64,000 nt of DNA from Delftia acidovorans (GTDB lineage Bacteria; Pseudomonadota; Gammaproteobacteria; Burkholderiales; Burkholderiaceae_C): positions 62,001 to 126,000 of the forward strand of contig JAITUC010000049.1 of the NCBI GenBank assembly GCA_031286585.1, given 5' to 3'. Under the pieces are notes generated by a model. The model did not search any database. It had not been told where the DNA came from and saw nothing but the letters and a program-made list of their open reading frames with translations. Both the position numbers and the translations under genes were made by a program. Below, piece by piece: positions 16,351 to 24,295 of the stretch. Each line of letters begins with the position of its first letter. The stretch's first letter is position 1.

Positions 16351-17361
16351 CTATTGGCGGTGCAGCGCGGCGATCAGTTCCACCTTGTTCTTCACGCCCA
16401 GTTGCGTGTAGGCGCTGCGCAGGTAGGTGCGCACCGTGGCGGGCGACAGGCCCAGGGAGGAGGCGATTTCCTTGTACGACCGGCCGTGCGCATACAGCGT
16501 GGCGGCACTCAATTCGCGAGGAGCCAGCGGCTGCGGGCCGGCGTGGGGCGACGGCAGGCTGATGGACATCAGGGGCCCGCAGGCCGACAGGCGCAGGCGG
16601 CATGCCTTGCCGCCCATGCCGGCCAACTGCAGGCTCGCGGGCAGGGTGGCGGGGAGGGCTGCCAGCATGGCCGGCGGAAGACACGTGCCCGACCAGCCTG
16701 GGAACGCCGCCGCCAGGGCCTGGCCCACACGCAGGCCGACGAAGAGCAGGGAGCCGTCGGCCGCGGCCAGGGCATATCCGTCCCACGGCCCATTCTGTGC
16801 AGGCGCGGTCTGCAACTGCTCCAGCCGGTACTGCCAGTGACCGAGCAGGTGCGGCACGAACTCGCCGAACAGTGCTGCCTCCGTGTCCGTGAAATCCTTG
16901 CGCCCGGGACCCCGGTACAGGCACGCGAAAAACATCAGCCCGCTGCGCGGCATGGCCACCGTGATGGCCATGCAATGGTAGAGACCGTGGCGCTTGCAAA
17001 ACTGCAACAGCTCCGGAGGTTCGGCATCTTGCGGCATGTCGTCGCCACTCGAGCGCAACACTTCACCGAGGCAATCCATGGACTGCCGCGCGAACGGGTC
17101 TGCCACGGCCAGTGCATTCCACTCCGCTGCAAACGTCCTGGCCAGTCCGATGCTGCCGTGCAGCCAGTTGCGCGGTGGTGCATCTCCCTGGCTGGCCGAT
17201 ACCTCGCCCCACCAGGCTGTATCGAAGTCCACCAGCGTGCTTCGCAGCAGCTCCAGGCATTGCAGCAGCAAGCGCTGCGGCGGTGCAGCATGGCTCAAGC
17301 CCGCCATTTGCAAGAGACTGGCGCTGAGCGCGCGCAAGGGCAGGAATTCTTGTGCGTTCAC
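16351..17361 (-). CDS. LuxR-type (GerE HTH) transcriptional regulator
   Basis: A 336-residue protein with a C-terminal helix-turn-helix (about residues 275-333). The stretch LAPRELSAATLYAHGRSYKE followed by IASSLGLSPATVRTYL is characteristic of the LuxR/GerE class. The N-terminal 260 residues are alpha/beta and unassigned; they contain no receiver Asp pattern or autoinducer-binding signature I recognise. The start is a GTG at 17361 with GAGG five bases upstream, only six bases after the anti-sigma stop, so it probably belongs to the sigma/anti-sigma transcript. The tannase-family gene lies next on the same strand and is the obvious candidate target, an inference from position. Confidence 0.82.
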   Translation of the reverse strand: MNAQEFLPLRALSASLLQMAGLSHAAPPQRLLLQCLELLRSTLVDFDTAWWGEVSASQGDAPPRNWLHGSIGLARTFAAEWNALAVADPFARQSMDCLGEVLRSSGDDMPQDAEPPELLQFCKRHGLYHCMAITVAMPRSGLMFFACLYRGPGRKDFTDTEAALFGEFVPHLLGHWQYRLEQLQTAPAQNGPWDGYALAAADGSLLFVGLRVGQALAAAFPGWSGTCLPPAMLAALPATLPASLQLAGMGGKACRLRLSACGPLMSISLPSPHAGPQPLAPRELSAATLYAHGRSYKEIASSLGLSPATVRTYLRSAYTQLGVKNKVELIAALHRQ

Positions 17362-17367
17362 GATGCC

Positions 17368-18114
17368 TCAGATCTGTACTGCCCTGCCGATGAACTGAAT
17401 AGGCCCTGTTGGACGTCCGATCGGAGAGCCGCCTGCAGGCTCCAGTGTCAGCTCGAAAAGCTGATTCGGCTGCAAAGGAGGCAGCTGGTCTACCGGCACT
17501 TCGATGGCTTCGCCCGGTTTGACCAGACCCAGGGATACCGGCGCTTTCCAGCCATCGGCCTTGGTCCAGAACTGCAGGGATTTTTCCGCCGGAATGGCCT
17601 CCTTGCCCAGTGGCAAAAGGCGCAGACGGCCTTCAGCCTGGGCCTGGACCACCCACCCGGGGGCCTGATTCTGAGGCGCGGCCAGCACGACGAAGTAGCG
17701 CGGTGCAGCCGGCGGAGATGCCTCCCGCACAACCAGCACGGCCGCGAGCAGTGCCGCAGCTGCAAAGCCGCCACCCGCCAGGCCGCGCCAAAGGGCGAGG
17801 CTGTCCCAGTGCCACCAGGCACCACGCTGTGCGCGGACCGCTGGCCGGGCCGGCTTGACGCTGGCCGCGATGCGCTGCCACAGCGTTGCGGAGGGCTCGA
17901 TGGGCGGAGCCAGCTGAACGAGCGGCAGGAGCCGTTGCTCCCATGCCTGCACGGCCGTGCGCAACGCAGGCTCGTAGGGCAGGCGGGACTCGATGGAGCG
18001 GCGCTGGTCTGCATTGAGCGTGCCCAATACGTACTCGCCGGCTTGCATCTGGAGATCGTCCGCGGAGCCGTCATCGGTCGGCTCCGAGGGATTGGAATGG
18101 GTGTCGCCGCTCAT
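17368..18114 (-). CDS. anti-sigma factor (RskA family)
   Basis: The product is about 248 residues and has the anti-sigma layout. A cytoplasmic N-terminal helical region (about 1-85, with GEYVLGTLNADQRRSIESRL) would bind the sigma factor. A single membrane helix (about 128-150, rich in Ala/Leu/Val) follows, then an exported RskA-like C-terminal domain ending near PIQFIGRAVQI. There is no His-Cys-Cys zinc motif, as expected for the RskA group. The ATG at 18114 overlaps the sigma-factor stop (ATGA), so the two are translationally coupled. It should hold the sigma factor inactive at the inner membrane until an envelope signal arrives. Confidence 0.85.
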   Translation of the reverse strand: MSGDTHSNPSEPTDDGSADDLQMQAGEYVLGTLNADQRRSIESRLPYEPALRTAVQAWEQRLLPLVQLAPPIEPSATLWQRIAASVKPARPAVRAQRGAWWHWDSLALWRGLAGGGFAAAALLAAVLVVREASPPAAPRYFVVLAAPQNQAPGWVVQAQAEGRLRLLPLGKEAIPAEKSLQFWTKADGWKAPVSLGLVKPGEAIEVPVDQLPPLQPNQLFELTLEPAGGSPIGRPTGPIQFIGRAVQI

Positions 18115-18689
18115 TGCATGCACTCTCTCAGGGCACGCAGTCCGCGTTGAACCCAGGCCTTGACCGTACCAAGCGGCGCCTGCACGCGCGCCGCAATTTC
18201 GCTGTGGCTGCAGCCGTCCACGTAGGCGTGCAACAGGCAGGCGCGGCGTTCAGGCTCCAACCGGTCGAGGCAATGGCCCAGGCGACCCAGCGTCGCCTGC
18301 CGCTCCCACTCACTGCCGCCTTCCTTCCATGCCAAAAGCGCGGCCTGGGCGTCATGCGCTTCATGGGCAGTCTCATCCAGCACGGTTTCGCGTGCGCCAT
18401 CCCGTACCCGGTTGAGGGCGGCGTGCCGCACCACGCTGTAGATCCATCCTCGACCACTTCCGCGATTGCCGTCGAAGGTGGATGACCGGTTCCAGATGGA
18501 GACAAACGCATCGTGAAGCACGTCTTCCGCAGCGGCGCGATCACGGACGATGCGCAGTGCCACGCCGAGGAGAAAGCGCGCCTCGGCCTCATAAATCCGC
18601 TGCAAAGCATCGCGTTCGCCGCGTGCACATGCATGCAATGCTGCGTCATGGTCGAAAGCTTCGTTGTTCTGGGAGGCAGCGGGCGGCAC
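18111..18689 (-). CDS. ECF-type RNA polymerase sigma factor
   Basis: A 192-residue sigma-70 family protein of the extracytoplasmic-function class with only regions 2 and 4. Region 2 contains RDRAAAEDVLHDAFVSIWNR and the promoter-melting stretch GWIYSVVRHAALNRVRD. Region 4 (about residues 135-190) ends in the helix-turn-helix GCSHSEIAARVQAPLGTVKA. The longest frame starts with GTG at 18689 and has no convincing Shine-Dalgarno, so the exact start is uncertain. It is followed by its membrane anti-sigma factor with a four-base overlap. It resembles the SigK/RskA pairing. The regulon probably includes neighbouring genes, which is inference. Confidence 0.87.
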   Translation of the reverse strand: MPPAASQNNEAFDHDAALHACARGERDALQRIYEAEARFLLGVALRIVRDRAAAEDVLHDAFVSIWNRSSTFDGNRGSGRGWIYSVVRHAALNRVRDGARETVLDETAHEAHDAQAALLAWKEGGSEWERQATLGRLGHCLDRLEPERRACLLHAYVDGCSHSEIAARVQAPLGTVKAWVQRGLRALRECMQ

Positions 18690-18754
18690 GAAATGGAGCG
18701 AAGGGGGCGTTGCAGGAAATCCTTCGTCCAGTGTATCCGCGCCGCTGCCGGCTC

Positions 18755-19327
18755 TTACATGGGCTTCCAGAAGATGTAGTCGGCCTGGTACTTCACGGTG
18801 GTCTTCTGGCCCTTGTTGGCAGCCGTGCAGGGCTTGTCAGCCGGCGCCACTCCACCCTGGAGCGCCACGCGCTGGATGTAGCTCACACCTTCCAGCGCGC
18901 CGCTGCCCATGGCCGGGTTGGCCTTCACCAGCTGGTAAGGCAGATTGCCTGCGCCGGACGGCGCCACAGCCAGCTGGGTGGCGGTGAGTTTGGAGCCGTC
19001 GCTGGCCTCCCAGGTTGCAGGGGGACCGTAGTAGCGGCCCACTTGTTTGCCCATGCGGTCCTTGAGCACAGCATCGGGTCCCACAAAGACCCATTCCGTC
19101 TGGCCAGGCGCGTTGGCCTTGTCGCGGCACTCGTAGGTGATGTCGCCGCTGCCTACGGTTTCCCACGCGACCTTGTTCCCCGCAGGAACCTGGATGGGGG
19201 CGGGCAGCGATGCCTGGGAGAAAGTGCTGGCCGGTTTGTGCATCGAGCCACAGGCAGTGAGCAGGGCCGCTGTGGCTGCAGCAAAAGAAACGGCGGCGGT
19301 GCGGGATGCGGAACGAGAGGTCAACAT
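18755..19327 (-). CDS. DUF3455 domain lipoprotein
   Basis: A 190-residue exported protein. A signal peptide with the lipobox LTAC precedes Gly-Ser, so a lipid-anchored cysteine near residue 26 is likely. The mature part matches the DUF3455 pattern, with motifs such as NKVAWETVGSGDITYECRDK and a C-terminal CTAANKGQKTTVKYQADYIF. The family has no proven function. I chose the ATG at 19327 over an upstream start because GGAG lies about seven bases before it and it begins exactly at the signal peptide. It is 65 bases upstream of the ECF sigma gene on the same strand. DUF3455 genes beside ECF sigma pairs suggest an envelope-stress output, an inference. Confidence 0.82.
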   Translation of the reverse strand: MLTSRSASRTAAVSFAAATAALLTACGSMHKPASTFSQASLPAPIQVPAGNKVAWETVGSGDITYECRDKANAPGQTEWVFVGPDAVLKDRMGKQVGRYYGPPATWEASDGSKLTATQLAVAPSGAGNLPYQLVKANPAMGSGALEGVSYIQRVALQGGVAPADKPCTAANKGQKTTVKYQADYIFWKPM

Positions 19328-19464
19328 TGCGATTCTCCAAACGGTTTCGTGAAGGGGACTGAAGCAGCGCATTTTTGTGCTGCTGCTGGTACTACCCGCC
19401 ACCGCGGCGTTTGGATGCACCCCATGCAAAAAATATTTTCGGGACATGCCCGCGCCAGGCTCCG

Positions 19465-21576
19465 TCAGAAGCGCAGATTCATCCTGGCATACACACCGCG
19501 CCCGTCGGCGGGCGAGTAGCCCGAGGAGCCGCTGTCATACCAGGCGTAGACGTACTTGCGGTTGGTGACGTTCTTGACCTGCAGGCCCAGGTCCATCGCC
19601 TCCGAGATGCGGTAGCTGGCACCCAGGTTCAGCACGGCGAACTTGCCTGCACGGCCCAGGGTATTGGTGCGCTCCAGGTAGTAGTCGCCCTGGGCATTGC
19701 CCCAGGCCGACAGCTTCAGCCGGTCCGTGGCCTGCCAGTCCACGCCGGCCGAGACCAGGTAGTGCGGCACGTTCTCTATCTCCTTGCCCAGGGTGGCGGG
19801 TGCGCTGGGGTCGGGCGCGGTGATGCGTGCCACCTGGTGGGAGTAGGCAATCCAGGCCGTGGTGCGGGCATGGGGCTTCATGTTGAGCTGGATGTCATAG
19901 CCCTTGCGCAGCGTCTTGCCCACGTTGCCCAGGCCGCCGGGGTCGGGCAGGCCGTCCACGCCCAGCACCCGGGCCACCTCGCCCGAGGCGCGCTGCTCCC
20001 AGTAGGCCACGCGGCCGTTGAGCCAGGGCAGGGGGGAGAACTTGACGCCTGCTTCCCAGCCATCATTGATGGAGGGCCTGAGGTTGCGATCCTGCGTGCG
20101 GTAGGCGTCGATGCCCGAGCCGATCTGGAAGGTCCGGCCCCAGTTCACGTAGACGCTGGCCTGCTGGCTCAGGGTGTAGGCGATGCTGATCTTGGGCTGC
20201 TTGATCAAGCCATAGTCATGCACGGGGGCGCGTGTGCCGGCCAGGCGGTCGATGAAGTGGCCATCGACATTGTCGACGCGCAGCGCCGGGATGATCCGCA
20301 GGGCTTCGACGGGGCGGATCACGGCCTGCACATAGGCGCCCTGCGTATTGAGATCGAAGTCCCAGTCGCGGAACTGCGAGGTCCGCACGCGCTCCGTGGT
20401 GCGGTAGCGCTGGCCCAGGTTACTTTGCCGCTGGGCGTCCAGACCGCCTTCGAGCGTGAATTCATGCGCCCAGGCCACCTTGGGGCGCCAGGTCAGCGTG
20501 GTGATGGCGCCTTGCTGCTGCTCGTCGTTGTAGCGCTCCTGCTGCGATCCCGCTGCCGAGAAGCGTACCCAGCGCTGGTTCTCGTACTGGTTGGCGTAGA
20601 CCTTGGCAGACAGCGACAGCTCGGGCGTCAGTTCGCCATCCAGGTGGGCGCTGAGCTGGCCGGTTTCCCGCTCGCCACGGTCGGCCGCCGCGTAGGCCGG
20701 GGAGCTGCGCGGCGCCTTGATGGCTTCTTCGTAGCTGAGGTAGCCCGACTCCAGCGCCTTGTTGCGGTAGTAGCGCGCGATCACGCCGGTGCGCCAGCGG
20801 CCATCGTCCGAGGTGTAGAACCATTTGCCGGACAGGGACAGCTTGCGGGCATCGGCATGGTCCCGGTAGCCGTCCGAATCGCGCCAGGCCAGGAAATAGT
20901 TCTGGCTCCAGTTGCCGCTCTCGATGCCCTTGGACACCTGCAACTCCTGGGTGCCGAAGCTGCCCACGGTCACGCTGGCACGGCCCTCGTTGCCGCCCGT
21001 GCGGGTGATCACGTTGGCATTGCCGGCGATGTTGTTGAGGCCGTAGCGCGCGTCATTGGTGCCGCGCACGATCTCGATGGCCTGGATGTCCAGCGGGAAG
21101 ACCGCGTCCAGAAAGGGCATGCCCCCGGCGTTGTCATTGCTGGGGATGCCATCGATCAGCAGCTTGACCGCATTGATGCGGCCTTCGCCGTTGAAGCCTC
21201 GGAAGGAGAAGCGTCCGGCATCCGTGCCCTGCTTGAACTGCGTGACCTGCACGCCGGGCGCCTTGGACAGCAGCTCCCAGCTGTAGTCCACATGCTCGTT
21301 CTCCAGCATGTCCGCACCCACGATGTCCACGGAGCTGAACACGCTGCGTGTGGACAGCGGGCCGGAGGCCTTGGAGGTGATATGGATGGTGCCCAGCGTC
21401 AGGGCGGAGTCGTCCTGGCTCAACGGCTGTGGGGCGACCAGGCCCTGGGCATGCGCTCCTGCCGCCAGCGTGAGAAGGGCTGCGGCAATGGGAGACGGTT
21501 GCAAAAGGGAAGGGCAAAGGTACGAGTGAACAGATGAGTGAACAGAAGAAGAACGGGTGAAGCGCTTGAATGGCAT
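19465..21576 (-). CDS. TonB-dependent outer-membrane receptor, substrate unknown
   Basis: The 703-residue protein has a signal peptide ending at AHAQ (about residue 43), a plug domain (about 60-190, with ELLSKAPGVQVTQF and AIEIVRGTNDARYGLNNIAG), then a long beta-barrel that ends in Phe (VYARMNLRF), as TonB-dependent receptors do. It would import a large ligand such as a siderophore or metal chelate using TonB energy. The DUF2946 gene lies upstream on the same strand; such proteins often accompany copper or iron receptors, so a metal ligand is plausible but not shown. No Fur box was identified. The second receptor in this window (31626) is under a B12 riboswitch, unlike this one. Confidence 0.88.
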   Translation of the reverse strand: MPFKRFTRSSSVHSSVHSYLCPSLLQPSPIAAALLTLAAGAHAQGLVAPQPLSQDDSALTLGTIHITSKASGPLSTRSVFSSVDIVGADMLENEHVDYSWELLSKAPGVQVTQFKQGTDAGRFSFRGFNGEGRINAVKLLIDGIPSNDNAGGMPFLDAVFPLDIQAIEIVRGTNDARYGLNNIAGNANVITRTGGNEGRASVTVGSFGTQELQVSKGIESGNWSQNYFLAWRDSDGYRDHADARKLSLSGKWFYTSDDGRWRTGVIARYYRNKALESGYLSYEEAIKAPRSSPAYAAADRGERETGQLSAHLDGELTPELSLSAKVYANQYENQRWVRFSAAGSQQERYNDEQQQGAITTLTWRPKVAWAHEFTLEGGLDAQRQSNLGQRYRTTERVRTSQFRDWDFDLNTQGAYVQAVIRPVEALRIIPALRVDNVDGHFIDRLAGTRAPVHDYGLIKQPKISIAYTLSQQASVYVNWGRTFQIGSGIDAYRTQDRNLRPSINDGWEAGVKFSPLPWLNGRVAYWEQRASGEVARVLGVDGLPDPGGLGNVGKTLRKGYDIQLNMKPHARTTAWIAYSHQVARITAPDPSAPATLGKEIENVPHYLVSAGVDWQATDRLKLSAWGNAQGDYYLERTNTLGRAGKFAVLNLGASYRISEAMDLGLQVKNVTNRKYVYAWYDSGSSGYSPADGRGVYARMNLRF

Positions 21577-21747
21577 GGGCGTGCGCGCAGTCCGCCTGGA
21601 CTGCGCAAGTGATTCTTGGACGATGTGGAAGAGAACATGCCTGCGCCTTGCCGCTTGGGACAGGTCGGGGCAAGACCTTGCATCTGGCGCTGCAGGCGCA
21701 CCGGGAGCGGGCGCAACTACCGAAGCTGCGCGTTCAATGCAAGGACA

Positions 21748-22107
21748 TCAGACCAGGGCAGGAGGCCCGCGCGGCGGAAGCGGCGCGCCGACCAGTGACG
21801 CGATATGGGCCGCTGCAAAGGGATGCAGGGCTGCCGCCAGCGGATGGGGTTGTGCCATCGCCAGGCTGACGGGAGGCAGAGGCAATGCAGGGGCCAGGCA
21901 CAGCGGGCAATCGAGCGTGTGCTGGCCTGGAGCCTGGGCCTGGCCATCGTCGTCAAGAACCACCATGGTGATGGCTCCGCCGCTGGAGCAGACGAGCTCC
22001 ATGGCCTTGGGGTTCACGAAGGGAGAAGCACCTGCAACACCCAGCGTCACCAGGAACCACGCCACGGCGAGGCGCTTCCAGAATGACGATGTGCGAAGGG
22101 TGTGCAT
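21748..22107 (-). CDS. DUF2946 family membrane-associated protein
   Basis: A 119-residue small protein. It has an N-terminal hydrophobic segment (about 14-28), the family pattern VCSSGG followed after about 25 residues by CPLC, and a second weakly hydrophobic, Pro/Ala-rich tail (about 70-119). The Cys pair spacing is typical of DUF2946, whose members are often found in copper-responsive operons; the function is not established. The gene precedes the TonB-dependent receptor by about 170 bases on the same strand. The start at 22107 lacks a strong ribosome-binding site. A copper or other metal link is inference only. Confidence 0.7.
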   Translation of the reverse strand: MHTLRTSSFWKRLAVAWFLVTLGVAGASPFVNPKAMELVCSSGGAITMVVLDDDGQAQAPGQHTLDCPLCLAPALPLPPVSLAMAQPHPLAAALHPFAAAHIASLVGAPLPPRGPPALV

Positions 22108-22173
22108 GGCCGGCGATTATGGCGGTGCTGCCGGACAGGCCGCAAGCTTGCTGGCGAATTAGCTTGTGCGGAG

Positions 22174-23139
22174 TTATTGAGTTTGAGCCGAATCAAGCTG
22201 GGCGAGCATGTCCTTTGACGGAACAAAGAAGGCAATGCCCGTCACTGCCGTCGAGAAGTCAAGGATGCGGTCGTGGAGCGGGGGCGGGCTTCCGATGAAC
22301 ATCCGTTCGAGCATCTGCTCGATCACCCAGAGGTGCCTGGAATAACCGATGAAATAGGTCCCGTACTCCTTGAGTGCAGGCCTTGCGAAGGGCATGTTGT
22401 CACGCAGGATGTCGTGTTCGACGCCGTCCTGCGTGATGGTGCACAGCGTCTTGTGTGACTTCTGTTCCGGCTCCGAGGCATCGGGAAGCTCGGTGTTGGT
22501 GAACTTCTTTCGTCCAATGATCTGCTCCTGGGCTTCGGTGCTCAGGCTTTTCCATGCCGGCAGGTCGTGGAGGTACTTCTGCACGACGACATAGCTTCCG
22601 CCCGCGTGTCCAGGATCTTCCTCGCCCACGATCGTTGAGGCCGGCAGCGCCAAGCCGACCGGATTCGCCGTGCCATCGACAAAATCCAGCAGGTCGCGTC
22701 CGTCGAAGTACCGGAATCCGGCGACCTCATCCATGGCCGCGACCGTCCCTTCCAGGGCTTCCAGGAGCATCTGCTCGAACGCCACGATGAGATCCATGGA
22801 CCTGGCGCGGATGTGGAACAGCAGGTCCCCCGAAGTAGAGACCGCCACATGGGTGGCGCCCCGGATTTCGCGGAAGGGATGGAGTTCGGCCGGAAGCGGG
22901 GTACCGACCAGCGGACCCCACACATCGGCGCCGATGCCCACGTTGCAGGTAAAGGTCCCGGTCACGTCCCGGACAAGGACGTTCTTGATCAGGCCGTCCA
23001 GATCGCCGAGCACGGATCGCACGGTGGAGAGGGCCGCTGCATCTCTTGCAATGCTCAGGACCAGGAAGGATGCGGCGATCGATAGCGCTGCATCAATTTG
23101 CTGGGGCTCGGCCTGGCGCGGGATCGTGGGTGTGGTCAT
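22174..23139 (-). CDS. Dyp-type heme peroxidase
   Basis: A 321-residue dye-decolourising peroxidase resembling the YfeX-type B class, with no signal peptide, so probably cytoplasmic. The hallmark Gly-x-x-Asp-Gly region appears as DLLDFVDGTANPVGL (about residues 150-165), and the C-terminal half has the family stretches KEYGTYFIGYSR and AVTGIAFFVPSKD. A His in EPEQKSHKTL is the candidate heme ligand. It oxidises phenolic or porphyrin-like substrates with hydrogen peroxide. The gene lies 94 bases after the TctC-like gene on the same strand. Between them are short GC-rich direct repeats. Whether it is co-transcribed is unclear. Confidence 0.9.
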   Translation of the reverse strand: MTTPTIPRQAEPQQIDAALSIAASFLVLSIARDAAALSTVRSVLGDLDGLIKNVLVRDVTGTFTCNVGIGADVWGPLVGTPLPAELHPFREIRGATHVAVSTSGDLLFHIRARSMDLIVAFEQMLLEALEGTVAAMDEVAGFRYFDGRDLLDFVDGTANPVGLALPASTIVGEEDPGHAGGSYVVVQKYLHDLPAWKSLSTEAQEQIIGRKKFTNTELPDASEPEQKSHKTLCTITQDGVEHDILRDNMPFARPALKEYGTYFIGYSRHLWVIEQMLERMFIGSPPPLHDRILDFSTAVTGIAFFVPSKDMLAQLDSAQTQ

Positions 23140-23233
23140 TGGAAGTACCGGCAGATGGACGAGATGGACGTCGCGGATGGCGCATTATCTGGCCCAACCG
23201 GCGCAGCCGGCCCAACCGGCACAAGGAGCAGCA

Positions 23234-24283
23234 TCACTGACGGTTTCGCCAGATCCTCACTCCCATTTTTTCGGCATCTTCCCGGTACTCCTGGATTTTC
23301 TGCTTCAGGTACTCCTGCAGCGGCCTGCCGACCAGGGAGTATGGGTACAGGTCGAAATTCTCCAGGAGTGCCATATAGCCAGGAAGGCCCATCGCCTTTT
23401 GCAAGGTGTCGGACCAGTAGCGTATTGCGGATGGCGGGGTGCCCGCTGCCATATAGAGCCCCCTGACCGTCATCCAGGTCACATCGACGCCTTGCTCCGT
23501 TGCGGTCGGGATATGCGCGAGTTTTCCGGGCACGCGGTCCGATGCCAGGATGGCAAGTATCCTGATCCTTTCCCCTGCGGAAATGGCATGCTGGGCTTCG
23601 GCCGCATCGCCAGGAAATGCGACCACATGCCCTCCGGCCAGGGCGCGCAGCGCCTCTCCACCTCCCTCGAATGCCACGAATCTCATCTCGCGTGGATCAC
23701 GTCCGGCCGCACGGACCAGGCGGGCCGCCTTGATCCAGTCCTGGCTGCCCACCGAGCCTCCAGCGCCGAAAGGAATGGCCGCCGGATTGGCCCGGATCGC
23801 TCGCAACAGATCGTCAAGCGAGCGATAAGGTGAATCGGCCCTTACCGCAACCACTCCATAGTCTGCGGCCAGGACCCCCAGCCAGTTCACCGAGGCAATG
23901 CTGTGAGGACCGAATCGTCCTTGGGCAATATTGAGCAGCGATCCGCTGGAAAAAGCGATCAGCGTGCGCTCATCACCGAGCTGTTGCGTCGCAGCCTTGT
24001 CATAGGCCAGCGCACCAATTCCTCCCGGCAGATACTGAATCAGCGTTTTCGCATCGCCGCTGCGCGCGCCATCGATCGCCTTGGCTGCCAATCGGCATGT
24101 CAGGTCAAAACCGCCACCCAGCTTTGCCGGGGCGATGCACACGGCATTTTTGCTGACTCCCGGGTCCAGAATTTGCGCAAACGCGCTTGGCGATGTGGCC
24201 AGAACAGGAATGGCCGTCAACAGGGCCCGGCGTGTTTGGCACGCGGCATCCTGACGGGACGCAGCCAACCAGGGATTTTGCAT
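23234..24283 (-). CDS. tctC: TctC-like tricarboxylate-binding periplasmic protein
   Basis: A 349-residue solute-binding protein with signal peptide (RRALLTAIPVLATSPSAFAQ, ending near residue 36). The N-lobe motif VCIAPAKLGGGFDLTCRLAA resembles TctC, the tricarboxylate binder of the tripartite tricarboxylate transporter, more than the ordinary Bug motif. The ligand is probably a tricarboxylate such as citrate, an inference from the family. The gene starts 12 bases after the sensor kinase TctE stops, so the two are co-transcribed. Neither tctA nor tctB membrane genes are present in this window. The protein may therefore feed a transporter elsewhere or signal to the kinase. Confidence 0.8.
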   Translation of the reverse strand: MQNPWLAASRQDAACQTRRALLTAIPVLATSPSAFAQILDPGVSKNAVCIAPAKLGGGFDLTCRLAAKAIDGARSGDAKTLIQYLPGGIGALAYDKAATQQLGDERTLIAFSSGSLLNIAQGRFGPHSIASVNWLGVLAADYGVVAVRADSPYRSLDDLLRAIRANPAAIPFGAGGSVGSQDWIKAARLVRAAGRDPREMRFVAFEGGGEALRALAGGHVVAFPGDAAEAQHAISAGERIRILAILASDRVPGKLAHIPTATEQGVDVTWMTVRGLYMAAGTPPSAIRYWSDTLQKAMGLPGYMALLENFDLYPYSLVGRPLQEYLKQKIQEYREDAEKMGVRIWRNRQ

Positions 24284-24295
24284 TTGTCTCCATCC

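Noticed and set aside
19375-21537. 720-residue + strand frame opposite the TonB receptor
   Set aside because: Ala/Val/Gly-rich mirror frame without domain signals.
23140-23233. short direct repeats GGCCCAACCGGC between Dyp and tctC genes
   Set aside because: Only two or three GC-rich copies, too short to call a CRISPR, terminator or regulatory site.
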